Counted from the stretch's first letter, positions 1-15,410 are shown. The stretch is DNA of 64,000 bases from Paulinella micropora (GCA_009731375.1 BJOX01000059.1:251822-315821), one strand, 5' to 3'. A program made the numbers and translations. Notes: generated by a model not told the origin, from the sequence alone.

Positions 1-97
1 TTGGATCCAGCCCAATGGCCTCAAGGCGTTAAACTGTGACGCCAACTCATAACCCTTTGGTGGTAGATGCTGGGGAGGAGGGTCTATTTGAGGGAAA

Positions 98-119
98 TCA
101 GCCATTGACAGAGAAGCAC

Positions 120-159
<40 letters not shown>

Positions 160-160
160 T
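98..160 (+). repeat. 3' end of a tRNA-derived SINE (family 1) with TTA tail
   Basis: The last roughly 20 bp of the SINE seen in full at 19771-20120 are followed by a (TTA)n tail. It is 5'-truncated. Bases 1-97 show no recognisable gene. Confidence 0.7.
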
Positions 161-414
161 GGTTGGGGTTTCGAGGCAGCTCTAGCAACCGCGCTTGGTG
201 TATGCACTTGCACATTCGGTGACGTTTTGCAAGAGGTTGCTGGGACTGCGGAATAAGCTCGGCTTAGTGCAGTCTTGCCCTCAGGAGCTCCATCGGTGGC
301 CCCGATCATCAGGCGAGAGACTGACACGGGGGGGTGGAGGACCTCGAACAAGGGTATTGGAGGCTTATGTCCGTTGAGGATATGCCATTAGCTGCATCAG
401 TACGCCTCAGATAT

Positions 415-475
<61 letters not shown>
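161..475 (+). repeat. TTA-tailed dispersed repeat, family 3
   Basis: About 255 bp of unique sequence followed by (TTA)n. Its last ~115 bp recur in reverse orientation at 3395-3510, so it is a dispersed element. It begins exactly where the TTA tail of the preceding SINE ends. No protein coding is supported; Ile-rich ORFs here are the tail being read through. Confidence 0.6.
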
Positions 476-476
<1 letters not shown>

Positions 477-527
477 ATTAGTGCCAATCACTCATTATGT
501 AGTGACGATTGCCCCTTTCTGTCTAAG

Positions 528-529
<2 letters not shown>

Positions 530-584
<55 letters not shown>
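530..584. repeat. (CT)n microsatellite
   Basis: A pure CT tract directly upstream of a splice-acceptor-like ACAG at 594. It may serve as the polypyrimidine tract for the next exon. Confidence 0.9.
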
Positions 585-586
<2 letters not shown>

Positions 587-594
587 TCAAACAG

Positions 595-1440
595 AATGGG
601 GCATTGTCGAAATTCGAAGCAAGGCGCCAGGAGGAGCTCACGGCTGTAGCATCCCAGGATCAAGGGACGCCCCCAGCACGAAAGAAACAGAAGCAGCAGG
701 AGGAGAAGGAAGATAACCCAGGGGACCAATTACAGTCAGAACAAGTGCAGGCCGCGGACGAAGACGAAGAATCTGAACCGAAATCCAGGAAGAGGAAGAA
801 AGTGAGTAAAGGCAAAGAAGAGGAAGAAAGCGGAGAGGAAAAAAGTGGAGAGGAACTCAAGAACAGCGGGAAGCGTCCACCACCACCCAAGAAGAAGCAG
901 AAAGGTAACTGAAGAGGAACAAGAAAAATAATAATCCTGCGCGCTTATTGTTATGGTTTTTCTCTGCAGTTAGTTCTGCTTGTAGGAGTCCAACGTAGCT
1001 CGTGCAAGGAGGGGAAACAGCCCGAGACGTCGGACGAGGAAGACGATAAGGAAGAGGATGAGGAGGAAGATTACGTGCCGCCGGGCAAGAAAGAGAAGAC
1101 AGCAATTGCAAAGGAAGGTAACTTTCTTTTTAGTCGAAGATTACGTATCACTACATAGTAAGTGCCCATCACTACATATTAAGTGCCCATCACTACATAG
1201 TAAGTGCCCATCACTACAAAGTAAGTGCCCATCACTACATAGTAAGTGCCCATCACTACATAGTAAGTGCCCATCACTACATAGTAAGTGCCCATCACCA
1301 CAGCAGAAGAGTGCTTGTTGACAGGTGGGAAGAAGAGTAAGGCACAGCAGAAATCGAAACAAAAGGGAGCTGGAAAGGGAACTGGGAAGGGGAAGAAAAA
1401 AAGGACGCTCCAAAAATCATTGAATTCAAGCGTGACCTGG
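595..1440 (+). CDS. Lys/Glu-rich exons of the CACTA-A methyltransferase cargo gene
   Basis: Three exons join in phase: 595-904 (after CAG, donor GTAACT), 986-1117 (after GTAG, donor GTAACT) and 1325 to about 1430 (after ACAG). The product is a low-complexity chain of basic clusters (KKQK, SRKRKK, KKKQK) alternating with acidic ones (DEDEES, DEEDDKEEDEEED), as in nuclear, nucleolar or chromatin proteins. The third exon is Lys/Gly-rich. The next recognisable coding block is a SET domain. The matching region of CACTA-B (15.7-16.3 kb, minus strand) is also Lys/Glu-rich and also precedes a SET domain. Intact splice phase over three exons argues that this is a real gene part. The 3' boundary of the third exon is not resolved. 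No enzymatic domain is visible in this part. Confidence 0.6.
1142..1310. repeat. Family A repeat array inside an intron
   Basis: About eight tandem copies of a 21-bp unit (CATCACTACATAGTAAGTGCC) fill the intron 1118-1324. The unit contains the CACTA core and half of the GTGAT-N-TCAC palindrome that forms the subterminal array of CACTA-A at 35.1-35.66 kb. Confidence 0.85.
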
Positions 1441-1541
1441 CCCCCCCCCCCCCCACCCACCCACCCACCCATCACCACCACCGCCCACCCACCTTTACTA
1501 GTAAGAATAATCGTAGCGAGTCACTATTGGTTGTATGTTAG

Positions 1542-2060
1542 CTGGTGGTAAGTGCGCGTTGGGTAAAAGAACATTCTGACCCTGCTCGCGAGAATGTTAG
1601 TTCGCGTGCACGCAAGCCACGCTTGCTGGACTGTGGATTCTTCTCTCTTGTTCGTATTCCCGGCGCCTCCGGATTGGGAGTTGCAGTTGTCCCCAAACAT
1701 CCCAACTGGTTTGGATCTCTGTTATGTCACGCGAACACATTGTTGCTCAGGTACGATGGTGTCTGGACTAGTTCCCAGAAACGAACACTTGGGTATAGCT
1801 ATGTCCTTGCTATCGAGGAGGGTGGAGTTTCGCTTGTTGTACCCCAATATATGCGTCATGAAATAGTTAGTCAGTGCCAAAAAATCTGGAAGCGGGGCAT
1901 GAGGCATTGAAAAAGGGTGGAGGTTTCTTACTTCAACACAGCAATCTTCCCAATTGCGAATTTTGTGGTCTTTGGGAACTCAAAATCAACGTATAAAGTG
2001 TACGTTCAATCGTTACAGAATATTTTTTGTTGACAACCGCTTACAGTTTCTTACAGTCGT
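1542..2060 (+). pseudogene. Degenerate SET domain (CACTA-A copy)
   Basis: SET domains transfer methyl groups from S-adenosylmethionine to lysines, mostly on histones. Visible parts are an N-terminal strand block (LDCGFFSLVRIPGASGLGV), the LLLRYDG equivalent of the 'YGGE' turn, and after one frame change near 1880-1900 the HSNLPNCEF motif equivalent to the SET 'NHSCxPN'. Another frame change leads to VYVQSLQNI and a broken 'LTVxY' end. Each block aligns with the better-preserved SET domain at 14248-13704 (GFLSLVDI..., HSLRPNCEA, ITIHYG). At least two frameshifts and a stop make it non-functional as read here. A TTAG acceptor at 1541 opens the exon. Confidence 0.6.
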
Positions 2061-2364
2061 TCTTATCGCGGGTGGTTTCTGGAGCGCTATGGACATAAGT
2101 TCGATCGCTTACAGTGGGCAACACTGACTCCGTTCCTGTGAGTCCCTGGTCACTTACTTGGCAGTGATGATTACTGAATTGATAGTGAAAGCCACATAGT
2201 ATGTAGTGATGGTCACTTAGCAGTTAGTGATGGTCACTTACAAGTTAGTGATGGTCACTTACAAGTTAGTGATGGTCACTTAGGGGTTAGTGACGGTCAC
2301 TTAGATGTTAGTGATGGCCACTTAGATTTTAGTGCTAATCCATAGCATGTCAAAAGGAATAGTA

Positions 2365-2365
<1 letters not shown>
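2061..2365. repeat. Family A palindromes and a gene-free stretch
   Basis: From about 2205 there are six copies of 'AGTTAGTGATGGTCACTTA', each holding the GTGATGGTCAC palindrome. The preceding ~100 bp show no gene. Confidence 0.8.
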
Positions 2366-2437
<72 letters not shown>

Positions 2438-2703
2438 GTGCTTCTCTGTCAATGGCTGATGCATTTCTGCACATGCGCCTCCATCGTCTCACCCGTGAGG
2501 GGAGTACGAAGAATTGACGATAAGCTCTAATGACACCCCCGCAAGGGCAGTTCCAACACTTCCAGACGGGCCGGTATGTTCAATGAAAATACTGGTCCAG
2601 ACAGACCGGTATGTTCAATGAAAATACTGGTGGCACCGACGGGAATCGAACTGGCGACAGGGCCCAGATGGTAGAACTTGACCACTGGGCTATCACGGTG
2701 TCC

Positions 2704-2780
<77 letters not shown>

Positions 2781-2813
2781 TGATAATAATAATAATAATA
2801 ATAATAATAAATG

Positions 2814-2889
<76 letters not shown>
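2366..2889 (-). repeat. Full-length tRNA-derived SINE (family 1) between TTA tracts
   Basis: On the minus strand the body starts with a tRNA-like head near 2704, runs to the AAGCACTA end near 2438 and then enters a (TTA)n tail (2366-2437). The body contains two tandem copies of a ~30-bp unit (TGTTCAATGAAAATACTGG core). A second, long TAA tract (2705-2889) abuts the 5' end. Confidence 0.8.
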
Positions 2890-2890
<1 letters not shown>

Positions 2891-2984
2891 GCCTGACACC
2901 GCTTTCGTAATCAATGTCATATTTTGCTTAGCCTTGACGCCGCTGCCGTAAACAATGTCATATTAATTCAGATGCGCGTGCGGT

Positions 2985-3030
2985 CACTTAGAGGTTAGTG
3001 ATGGTCACTTAGCAGTTAGTGATGGTCACT
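2985..3030. repeat. Short family A palindrome pair
   Basis: Two copies of 'GTTAGTGATGGTCACT'. Confidence 0.8.
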
Positions 3031-3049
3031 ATGACGTTATGTGGTGGCA

Positions 3050-3210
3050 GGGGGAAGAGGCACCAGAAGAAGACTCAAGCGATGACGACGAGCCACTTGT
3101 GGCTCCTCGTCTTCGTGTTTCTTCTTGTTCTTCTGCTGCTGCTGCTGCACAGCCTGCCTCACCACATCCCACTCCTTCCCCTGCTAGCGTCTGCTCCACC
3201 CAAATCCCCA
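3050..3210 (+). CDS. Partial acidic, Ser/Ala/Pro-rich exon (CACTA-A cargo)
   Basis: After a GGCAG acceptor at 3049 an open frame reads an acidic start (EEAPEEDSSDDDEP) and a Ser/Ala/Pro-rich stretch before running into an assembly gap. It lies between the SET and methyltransferase parts of CACTA-A. A Ser-rich stretch occupies a comparable place in CACTA-B (14.7-14.8 kb, minus). Function is unknown; it is probably a disordered linker. Confidence 0.35.
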
Positions 3211-3349
3211 NNNNNNNNNNNNNNNNNNNNNNNNNNNNNNNNNNNNNNNNNNNNNNNNNNNNNNNNNNNNNNNNNNNNNNNNNNNNNNNNNNNNNNNNNN
3301 NNNNNNNNNNNNNNNNNNNNNNNNNNNNNNNNNNNNNNNNNNNNNNNNN
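3211..3349. other. Assembly gap (139 N)
   Basis: Unknown bases. Further gaps lie at 3511-3775, 4015-4748, 6417-6426, 6748-6757, 9427-9840, 18631-19557, 22966-22975, 23175-23184, 30594-30729, 46856-46865 and 51004-51190. Confidence 1.
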
Positions 3350-3394
3350 CGGGATTTCCCTCAAAAAAAATATATATATATAAATATAATAATA

Positions 3395-3510
3395 ATACTA
3401 TATCTGAGGCGTACTGATGCAGCTAATGGCATATCCTCAACGGACATAAGCCTCCAATACCCTTGTTCGAGGTCCTCCACCCCCCCGTGTCAGTCTCTCG
3501 CCTGATGATC
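3395..3510 (-). repeat. TTA-tailed repeat family 3, second copy
   Basis: Reverse complement of about 302-417, running into a gap. The matching end is next to ATA/TAA-rich sequence, as expected for the tail side. Confidence 0.7.
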
Positions 3511-3775
3511 NNNNNNNNNNNNNNNNNNNNNNNNNNNNNNNNNNNNNNNNNNNNNNNNNNNNNNNNNNNNNNNNNNNNNNNNNNNNNNNNNNNNNNNNNN
3601 NNNNNNNNNNNNNNNNNNNNNNNNNNNNNNNNNNNNNNNNNNNNNNNNNNNNNNNNNNNNNNNNNNNNNNNNNNNNNNNNNNNNNNNNNNNNNNNNNNNN
3701 NNNNNNNNNNNNNNNNNNNNNNNNNNNNNNNNNNNNNNNNNNNNNNNNNNNNNNNNNNNNNNNNNNNNNNNNNNN

Positions 3776-3799
3776 TAATAATAATAATAATAATAATAA

Positions 3800-3859
<60 letters not shown>

Positions 3860-4014
3860 TAATAGTGTATCTCCTGCCAATTGCTGAGCCAAAAGGCCAT
3901 GTGCATCCAGTCCTCCATTCCATAAGGAAAGTCTCCACACCAATCGGTGGAATAAAGGAAGTGACGGCATAGAACATTACTCTAGGAGCTTTATACCAAT
4001 CAGCCCATGGAAAG
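3776..4014 (-). repeat. TTA-tailed dispersed repeat, family 2
   Basis: A TAA tract (3776-3862) and about 150 bp of unique sequence that recurs at 54943-55127 (same orientation) and 18541-18630 (opposite). Both neighbouring stretches are gaps. Confidence 0.75.
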
Positions 4015-4748
4015 NNNNNNNNNNNNNNNNNNNNNNNNNNNNNNNNNNNNNNNNNNNNNNNNNNNNNNNNNNNNNNNNNNNNNNNNNNNNNNNNNNNNNN
4101 NNNNNNNNNNNNNNNNNNNNNNNNNNNNNNNNNNNNNNNNNNNNNNNNNNNNNNNNNNNNNNNNNNNNNNNNNNNNNNNNNNNNNNNNNNNNNNNNNNNN
4201 NNNNNNNNNNNNNNNNNNNNNNNNNNNNNNNNNNNNNNNNNNNNNNNNNNNNNNNNNNNNNNNNNNNNNNNNNNNNNNNNNNNNNNNNNNNNNNNNNNNN
4301 NNNNNNNNNNNNNNNNNNNNNNNNNNNNNNNNNNNNNNNNNNNNNNNNNNNNNNNNNNNNNNNNNNNNNNNNNNNNNNNNNNNNNNNNNNNNNNNNNNNN
4401 NNNNNNNNNNNNNNNNNNNNNNNNNNNNNNNNNNNNNNNNNNNNNNNNNNNNNNNNNNNNNNNNNNNNNNNNNNNNNNNNNNNNNNNNNNNNNNNNNNNN
4501 NNNNNNNNNNNNNNNNNNNNNNNNNNNNNNNNNNNNNNNNNNNNNNNNNNNNNNNNNNNNNNNNNNNNNNNNNNNNNNNNNNNNNNNNNNNNNNNNNNNN
4601 NNNNNNNNNNNNNNNNNNNNNNNNNNNNNNNNNNNNNNNNNNNNNNNNNNNNNNNNNNNNNNNNNNNNNNNNNNNNNNNNNNNNNNNNNNNNNNNNNNNN
4701 NNNNNNNNNNNNNNNNNNNNNNNNNNNNNNNNNNNNNNNNNNNNNNNN

Positions 4749-5499
4749 TCCGCCCGCTCCTGCCTGGCGGGTGCGACTAACGCAACAGTTGAGGGGACCT
4801 TTACCTATTAGGGACCTTGGTAGTGTAGGTGATGGGATTGGTGGGACTCTGACGAGTCAATCCCTTGCAAAATGTTTCGGAGGGATCCCCAGGGATGAAA
4901 AAAAAGATATGTGTCTCTTGGATATTGGGTGTGCATGGGGAGATGTGCTTCTTTTTGCCCTGAGCGATGATTGGGGTGCAGTCGCTGGTATAGAGACCAG
5001 ACATTTTGAGATTGCATTCCTTAGCAGGTTTGAAAAATACAGCGTATTGTGGGCCGCCCATGATAACTTGATAGGGGTTTGTTTGGATAAGAGCTGTTTC
5101 TGCTCTTTAAGTTCCTACAATGCGTCTATCGACCGCGTTGTGTGGTCTACGGAGTTGCCTGTTATTCGATGGGGTGCACAAGCTCAAGCCCATCGCGTTG
5201 GTTTAATGCCACGTGCGTTGAACTGGAACAAAAACATAACAGTGTTTTTGTTCTGGAAAGATTGGAAACCAGCCCATAAGCATAAAATCCTGTTGAAAAT
5301 AATAAAGGACGAACGGGTAAAGTATGTTATGGTTACAGATAGTTGTAAATCAAACAGCATATCCCACGACCATAGGGATACTCTTGAAACTTTGCTCTCT
5401 AAAGGGTTTTTCCTGAAATCGTACAGAGCTGGTGTTAAAGCAGCGGAAAGTAGACAGGTGTACGCCTTTCTGCTCATGGAACGCAAGGCTGATGCATAG
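4749..5499 (+). CDS. DOT1-like SAM-dependent methyltransferase (CACTA-A copy, N-terminus in gap)
   Basis: The frame is open from the gap edge to a stop at 5497-5499. Motif I of class I methyltransferases is clear (LLDIGCAWGDVLLFAL, around 4915), followed by an acidic residue at the end of the next strand (VAGIETRHFE). Its D-x-G-x-x-x-G-(D/N)-V-L-L pattern resembles DOT1-type histone H3 methyltransferases more than DNA methyltransferases; no PCQ or DPPY motif is present. It aligns along its length with the copy at 13403-12592, sharing GIGGTL, a 'VFLFWKDWKPAHKH' block, 'VKYVMVTDS' and the C-terminal 'KGFFLKSYR'. The RanBP2-type finger of the other copy would lie in the gap. Nothing in the visible 750 bp breaks the frame, so this copy may be less decayed than its SET neighbour. 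The substrate is inferred, not shown. Confidence 0.65.
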
Positions 5500-5509
5500 C
5501 CAGTTATCA

Positions 5510-5510
<1 letters not shown>

Positions 5511-5541
<31 letters not shown>

Positions 5542-5579
5542 GATATATATAGGGAGAGAGGGAGAGACCTTTTTTGGTT
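5511..5579. repeat. TAA tract and purine-rich junction between the two convergent genes
   Basis: A short (TAA)n run then GGGAGAGAG. If the cargo block of CACTA-A was inverted relative to CACTA-B, one breakpoint lies here. Confidence 0.5.
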
Positions 5580-8949
<3,370 letters not shown>

Positions 8950-8984
8950 ACATACATAAACACAAAGACACACACACACACATT

Positions 8985-10345
<1,361 letters not shown>

Positions 10346-10384
10346 CTTGATTACTGGCGTCGACCTTTACTTCTAGGATCCTGA

Positions 10385-10416
10385 GTTTGCTGGGAACGCG
10401 TGCGCCTGGCGAGAGA

Positions 10417-10489
<73 letters not shown>

Positions 10490-10737
10490 ATATTTGTAAA
10501 AATTGTTCTCTCAATAAAAAAAACGAAGAAGAACAAGAGAGACTCGAGACCTGCAGCCGTTTGGGAGCGCGTGAACTTGGAGGGAGACTCTGGGCTTGTC
10601 TCTAGAGAGAGAGAGAGAGATTAATATTTGTAAAAATTGATCTCTCAGTAAAAAAAACGAAGAAGAACAAGAGAGACTCGAGACCTGCAGCAGTTTGAGC
10701 GCTAGCTTGGGAGCGCGTGGACTTGGAGGGAGAATCT

Positions 10738-10768
<31 letters not shown>

Positions 10769-10984
10769 CGAGAGAGAGAGAGAGAGATTAATATTTGTAA
10801 AAATTGTTCTCTCAGTAAAAAAAACGAAGAAGAACAAGAGAGACTCGAGACCTGCAGCCGTTTGAGCGCTAGCTTGGGAGCGCGTGGACTTGGAGGGAGA
10901 CTCTGGGCTTGTCTCTAGAGAGAGAGAGAGAGAGAGAAAGAGAGGGAGAGAGAGAGCGAGAGAGCGAGAGAGAGAGAGAGAGAG

Positions 10985-11024
<40 letters not shown>

Positions 11025-11054
11025 GAGCGAGAGAGAGCGAGAGAGAGAGAGAGA
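10385..11054. repeat. GA-containing minisatellite that received CACTA-B
   Basis: Three to four units of variable length, each a (GA)n tract plus a conserved ~100-bp segment (ATATTTGTAAAAATTG..., CGAAGAAGAACAAGAGAGAC..., CTGCAGCCGTTTG). A further unit resumes at 30108, on the other side of the transposon. Confidence 0.8.
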
Positions 11055-11073
11055 CACTACAACCCCGTTTATT
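11055..11073 (+). repeat. Left terminal inverted repeat of CACTA-B
   Basis: CACTACAACCCCGTTTATT, matching the right end (30089-30107, inverted) at 18 of 19 positions. Confidence 0.92.
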
Positions 11074-11084
11074 CCTAAGTCAAA

Positions 11085-11960
11085 AGTCAAGTTATACCTT
11101 GAATTCGAGGTATACCTTGAGTTCAGGGTATACCTTGCATATTTATTAAATTGATTTTCAAGGTTTACCCCATGTTGGCAAGGTTTACCGTAAATTTTAC
11201 GACGATTTAATAATTAAACGACGATTTTCATTGCGTTTTTAGAGGGCCGACCTGGGACGAAAAAAAAAACACACTAAAAACTCAAGGTATACCTTGACGC
11301 TAAAATTCAAGGTATACCTTGAATTTAGCGTCAAGATATACCTTGACTTGAAATTCAAGGTACACCTTAGATTTGCGTCAAGGTATGCCTTGGATTTGCG
11401 TCAAGGTATACCTTGACTTTAAATTCAAGGTATACCTTGCGTTCAAGGTATTCCTTGACTTTAAAACCAAGGTATACCTTGGATTTGCGTCAAGGTATAC
11501 CTTGACGCAAATTCAAGGTATACCTTGAATTTATAGTCCAGATATACCTTGAATTTGCGTCAAGGTATAAATTTGCGTCAAGGTATACCTTGACGCAAAT
11601 CCAAGGTATACCTTGATGCAAATCCAAGGTATACCTTGGATTTAAAGTCAAGGTATTCCTTGACGCTAAGTTCAAGGTATGCCTTGACTCTAAATTCAAG
11701 GTTTTCTTGACTTGGAATCTATCTTTCAATGTACTTCACCTTGATATTTCAAGGTATACCTTGGAATATCAAGGTATACCTTGAAATATCAAGGTATACC
11801 TTGACTGGTGCAAGGTATACCTTGACTATTCCAAGGTATACCTTGAATATTTCAAGGTATACGTTGGATATGTCAGGTAAACATTGAAAGGCTAAGTCCT
11901 TGCATGTCTATTTCTAGTCAAGGTATACCTGGAATTTAGAGTCAAGGAATATCTACTGTT
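11085..11960. repeat. Left subterminal palindrome array (family B)
   Basis: More than 30 copies of the palindrome CAAGGTATACCTTG or variants, irregularly spaced and in tandem. CACTA transposases of plants bind such subterminal repeats, so these are the likely transposase binding sites. No gene is present. Confidence 0.9.
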
Positions 11961-11966
11961 CCGCAT

Positions 11967-12482
11967 TTACAAAACTTTCTTGGACGGCGGCCTACTACGC
12001 TTTCCCTTTGCCATAGCCGACGGGGCATTCCCTGCTTCTGTTTCGTTTTCTCCCGAGTTATTAGACACTGGTACGATAGCAAAACTAGGCTTCTTTCGTC
12101 CCCCCTTTACGCTTGCTTCTTTACTTTTGCCTTCCCCCTCTTTTTCTACCTGTTCTTGGCCTCTGCCCCTGCCAGGTTGTGCTTCCTTTCGTCCAGACCA
12201 GACAAAATTTTGAAAATAAGTTCGCGCCAGAATTAGGAGATGCGATTGTCCAAGATCTAGTTGCTCACTATAAACTAATTCATCAAGTAGCCCACATTTG
12301 CGGCCTGCCTCAGAACGTGCTGGTCTCAGAGCCTTAAGTTTATGTTTCTTGTCCGTCCACGTATCCAACTGCTTGACTGAAACGACAAGCTCTTCCTCAC
12401 CCAAAAATTCATCTTTCGCCTCAACTATGCAATTGCTTTCTTTACCATCATATTCCACACGCAATGACAGCCCTGGGCGCAC
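11967..12482 (-). CDS. Basic protein next to the CACTA-B methyltransferase
   Basis: Up to 171 residues, ending 7 bp from the subterminal array. The first half looks globular: residues 1-55 (RPGLSLRVEYDG... VVSVKQLDTWTD) have the beta-rich, Trp-containing feel of a Tudor- or Agenet-like module, but this is only a resemblance. The second half is Lys/Arg/Gly-rich (KGGRKK, KGKRSRPPSKK) and probably disordered and nucleic-acid binding. It could be the last exon of the methyltransferase gene or a separate gene; the frame is open upstream of the first Met. No counterpart was found in CACTA-A. Confidence 0.5.
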   Translation of the reverse strand: MRPGLSLRVEYDGKESNCIVEAKDEFLGEEELVVSVKQLDTWTDKKHKLKALRPARSEAGRKCGLLDELVYSEQLDLGQSHLLILARTYFQNFVWSGRKEAQPGRGRGQEQVEKEGEGKSKEASVKGGRKKPSFAIVPVSNNSGENETEAGNAPSAMAKGKRSRPPSKKVL

Positions 12483-12591
12483 GCCTTCCAGTCGCGGTAC
12501 TCGATAAAACTACTACCACACATGCAAGTACAATTAGTAGCGCATCTCGGATGCATCACACTTCAAATTTGACGTACGAGTCAAACTTTTA

Positions 12592-13403
12592 TTATTTCAG
12601 TCTTTTCCAACACACCAGAACAAATTTTTCCGAACCTGAACTACGTGCAATTGTCAAACGCGGTCTGTATCTATGCAAAGTGAACCTGCCTGTTCAAGCA
12701 CCGAAAATGCAAGCCTATGCCCTTGAGGCCGCTTGCTCTCATCTGCTACCAGGACATATTTGATCTGTGGGCATGTGCGTATGAAATGCAACACTACTTC
12801 CTTGTGCCCTGCCTGCCAAGCTGTCCAGACTAGAAACACCACCACGTTGCCTTGCCATCTGTATTTTTTGAAGTAACGCTCCAAATCAACAGTGTTCTGT
12901 ATTCTAGCATTCCACCACACCACAGGATCTTGTTGAGTCCACAACTCTGCATGTCCACTTTCCTGGCGAACAACACTAGCCTTGCCCACTTTCAACTTCC
13001 ATTCCCTAGAACAATCGTTTTGCTCCAAACCCGTCACGCGTCCATACCCAAAAACCATGGCTGCGAGAAGAACGTTCCCGACTCCACAACCTATGTCCCA
13101 AAACATGTAATCTGCCCTTTCGCAATACGGTACCGCATTCACTGCTGATAATACTCCTGTCATGCTTAGAGTTCCCCCTATTCCCTTCTCAGCAATGTGT
13201 AGGAGGTCGACACTGTTTTTGAATGCACCATGAATCGCCAAGACATCAGACACAGCCCAATTTCTTGGGTCAGGTTGTGCCATGAACAGGGGGCATAACG
13301 CGTTGCAAGCTCTACACTTTGACTGCGTAAAGAAATTTACACTATCGCAACCTGTCACCTCACACCTCCAGGGCGGCAGCCTTTTTACCAATGTTGTTGA
13401 CAT
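12592..13403 (-). CDS. RanBP2-type zinc finger plus DOT1-like methyltransferase (CACTA-B copy)
   Basis: Starts at Met 13403 (MSTTLVKRLPPW). Residues 12-33 form a RanBP2-type zinc finger (Trp, then C-x4-C-x10-C-x2-C with Asn inside), a fold that binds ubiquitin or single-stranded RNA. Motif I of a SAM-dependent methyltransferase follows at about residue 100 (DIGCGVGNVLLAAMVFG) with VTGLEQND as the next strand; the GxGxGNV-L pattern is closest to the DOT1 family of histone lysine methyltransferases. Then come 'VVVFLVWTAWQAGHKE' and 'IKYVLVADES', conserved with the copy at 4749-5499. The apparent stop at 12654 is due to a one-base frame change near 12695; the shifted frame to 12592 restores the conserved C-terminus (LHRYRPRL). 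It lies between the SET gene and the basic protein, same strand. Lysine methylation is inferred from fold only. Confidence 0.68.
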
Positions 13404-13489
13404 CGCCTACCACCAGGTAGGTATGCAAACAACTTTGCGGACTAGTGTACATGTGCACATCGATTGTAGAAAAAAAGGCCAAGGATTAC

Positions 13490-13620
13490 CTTAAAAAAAC
13501 CAAGGTATGCCTTAGAAAGTCAAGGTATACCATGAAACGTCAGGGTATACTTTGAAAGGTCAGGGTATACCTTGAAAGGTCAGGGTATACCTTGAAAAGT
13601 CAGGGTATGCATTGAACTTT
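13490..13620. repeat. Family B palindromes between SET and methyltransferase genes
   Basis: Six imperfect GGTATACC palindromes, followed by a short GA tract and poly-T. Confidence 0.85.
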
Positions 13621-13703
13621 GCAGAGGAGAGAGAGACACCACAGAGGTATATTTTTTTTTTAAATGGGATTGTACAGTTCCAAACCAGGGATCCTACTTC
13701 CTG

Positions 13704-14248
13704 TCAGATATTCCGCATCCACTGTAAGCACTCATTGCCGTAGTGAATGGTTATGCATTGACCGAAACAAATGTTTTCGATAGACCGAATTAAAACACGA
13801 GCTCCATCATTCTCTATTGCTGCTTCACAATTGGGCCGCAAACTATGCTGGGCAAATCCCCCACCCTCCCGGTACAGAGCTTCATGTAGAACTTCATGAC
13901 TCTTGTTGCGAGCAGCTAAGAGTCTCCCCCTCACTTTGTCAGTGAACACTAATTTTCTTCCCTTGCACACTTCTATGGCTCGTGCGTGCTTCTCTTCCTC
14001 CGGACAAACTGAGTCGCTCTTTACATACTCACCCCCATAGGCCATGATGACAGTCCTAGGGCAGCCGATCCACAGTTTGCCCATCTGCTTGGAAACCTTG
14101 GGGACCGCCACAACGTAAAAACCCCTCCCGTCCTGGATGTCGACCAGGGACAAAAATCCCGCATCGAAACCCACAGCGCAACGCACCCTTTTTGCTTCCT
14201 GCGGTTCGTGAACTTTTTCATACTCTATTGAAATTTTGGTGGCTACAG
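13704..14248 (-). CDS. SET-domain protein (CACTA-B copy)
   Basis: The exon opens after a pyrimidine-rich TTTTTTAG acceptor at 14249 and reads to a stop at 13704. Features in order: a first strand pair (AGFLSLVDI, GRGFYVVAVP), 'IMAYGGEY' matching the SET turn after the first sheet, then the cofactor/active-site motif HSLRPNCEA (NHSCxPN type) and the terminal ITIHYGNE, where the Tyr matches the catalytic tyrosine. No post-SET cysteine cluster follows, and pre-SET cysteines are not visible in this exon. SET proteins methylate lysines on histones or other proteins. The better-preserved of two copies here: the frame is uninterrupted. Upstream exons probably come from the Ser-rich and Lys-rich stretches at 14.5-16.3 kb; a chromodomain exon lies about 1.2 kb upstream. 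Confidence 0.7.
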
Positions 14249-14259
14249 CTAAAAAAGCC

Positions 14260-15201
14260 TAGCAACAACCCCCCCCCCCCCCGGGGACACACACACACAC
14301 ACACACCAAGTACATCAATCGATAACTACATTAATAAACACACACCATACACACACACCATACTCATTCTGGTGACCATGATTGATTAGTATTAGTAATA
14401 TATATTTACAATGTAAAAATGTCTCGAGAAGGGGTCTCGCCAATTGTGTTTGGTGACTGCCCAACTGGACGGGCAGCACCCAGACAAATTGAACCGGCAT
14501 CCTGACCAACTAGGAAGGCCTGGGCAACACGGGGCACCTTGTACATGCATCTATCCGACTATGTGCGACCCGAAAAACGGGCCTTGCGCATGGTCACATT
14601 TGTCTTCCAAGTGTGCTGTGCACCCAGTTTGAGTAGATATAAACATATGTAACAGGAAAGGTAGGTGGACCTGTTTCGCTGCCACAGTCACAGGCGCAGC
14701 AGGCGCGGACGAAGAGGAAGAAGACGAAGAGGAAGAAGACGAAGAGGAAGAAGAGGAAGTGGACTTCTTGGAGCCTGAATTAAAGTGGTCATGAGCGTGA
14801 GTCAGGACCGAAAGAAGCTGTCTTTCTCTCTCCCTCTCCCTCAGGTCCGGGCGAGGTAGAAGTGTTAGACAAATCAATTTATCTAACAATGCTACCTCTC
14901 CCGAGTAACGTTGTCATCAGGCGCAGAGTCTTTGCATTTCCAAGTCGCCAACAATCGCGCAACTTGGAATTGCAAATTCTCCAACAAGCAACAGTTCATC
15001 CTCAGAGAACCCAGCTTCTTGTAGCCTTTATCTTATCTTATCTTATCTTATCTTATCTTATCTTATCTTATCTTATCTTATCTTATCTTATCTTATCTTA
15101 TCTTATCTTATCTTATCTTATCTTATCTTATCTTATCTTATCTTATCTTATCTTATCTTATCTTATCTTATCCCTCTCTCTCTCTCTCTCCCTCCCTCCC
15201 C

Positions 15202-15233
<32 letters not shown>

Positions 15234-15410
15234 TACAGAAAAGCCAAGGTATACCTTACAAAGTTAAGGAATACCTTAAAAAGATAGGGTATGCCTTAAA
15301 CATTCAAGGTATACCTTGAAAAGTCTGGGCATGAATGCCGTTGCAGACCATGTCCATATGGCTGTTCCACGTATACAAGATTTTACTTTTTAATCAACAT
15401 TCTGCACAAA
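14260..15410. other. Intron-like stretch with Ser-rich coding potential and TTATC repeat
   Basis: Contains a poly-C run (14270-14282), CA repeats, a minus-strand poly-Ser/Ala-Pro open stretch (about 14780-14680), a pentanucleotide (TTATC)n at 15028-15172, CT tracts and family B palindromes at 15245-15325. The Ser-rich stretch may be an exon between chromodomain and SET but has no confirmed boundaries. Confidence 0.5.

Noticed and set aside
1148-1310. Family A and B palindromes as riboswitches or terminators
   Set aside because: They occur in arrays in both subterminal and intronic positions on either strand; transposase-site behaviour fits better.
3019-3417. Long ORF with hydrophobic Leu/Val run (LVFVFLLVLLLLLL)
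   Set aside because: A shadow frame of the acidic, Ser/Ala-rich exon that runs into the gap.
12592-13403. DNA cytosine or adenine methyltransferase
   Set aside because: No PCQ, ENV or DPPY/NPPY motif; motif I resembles DOT1-type protein methyltransferases.
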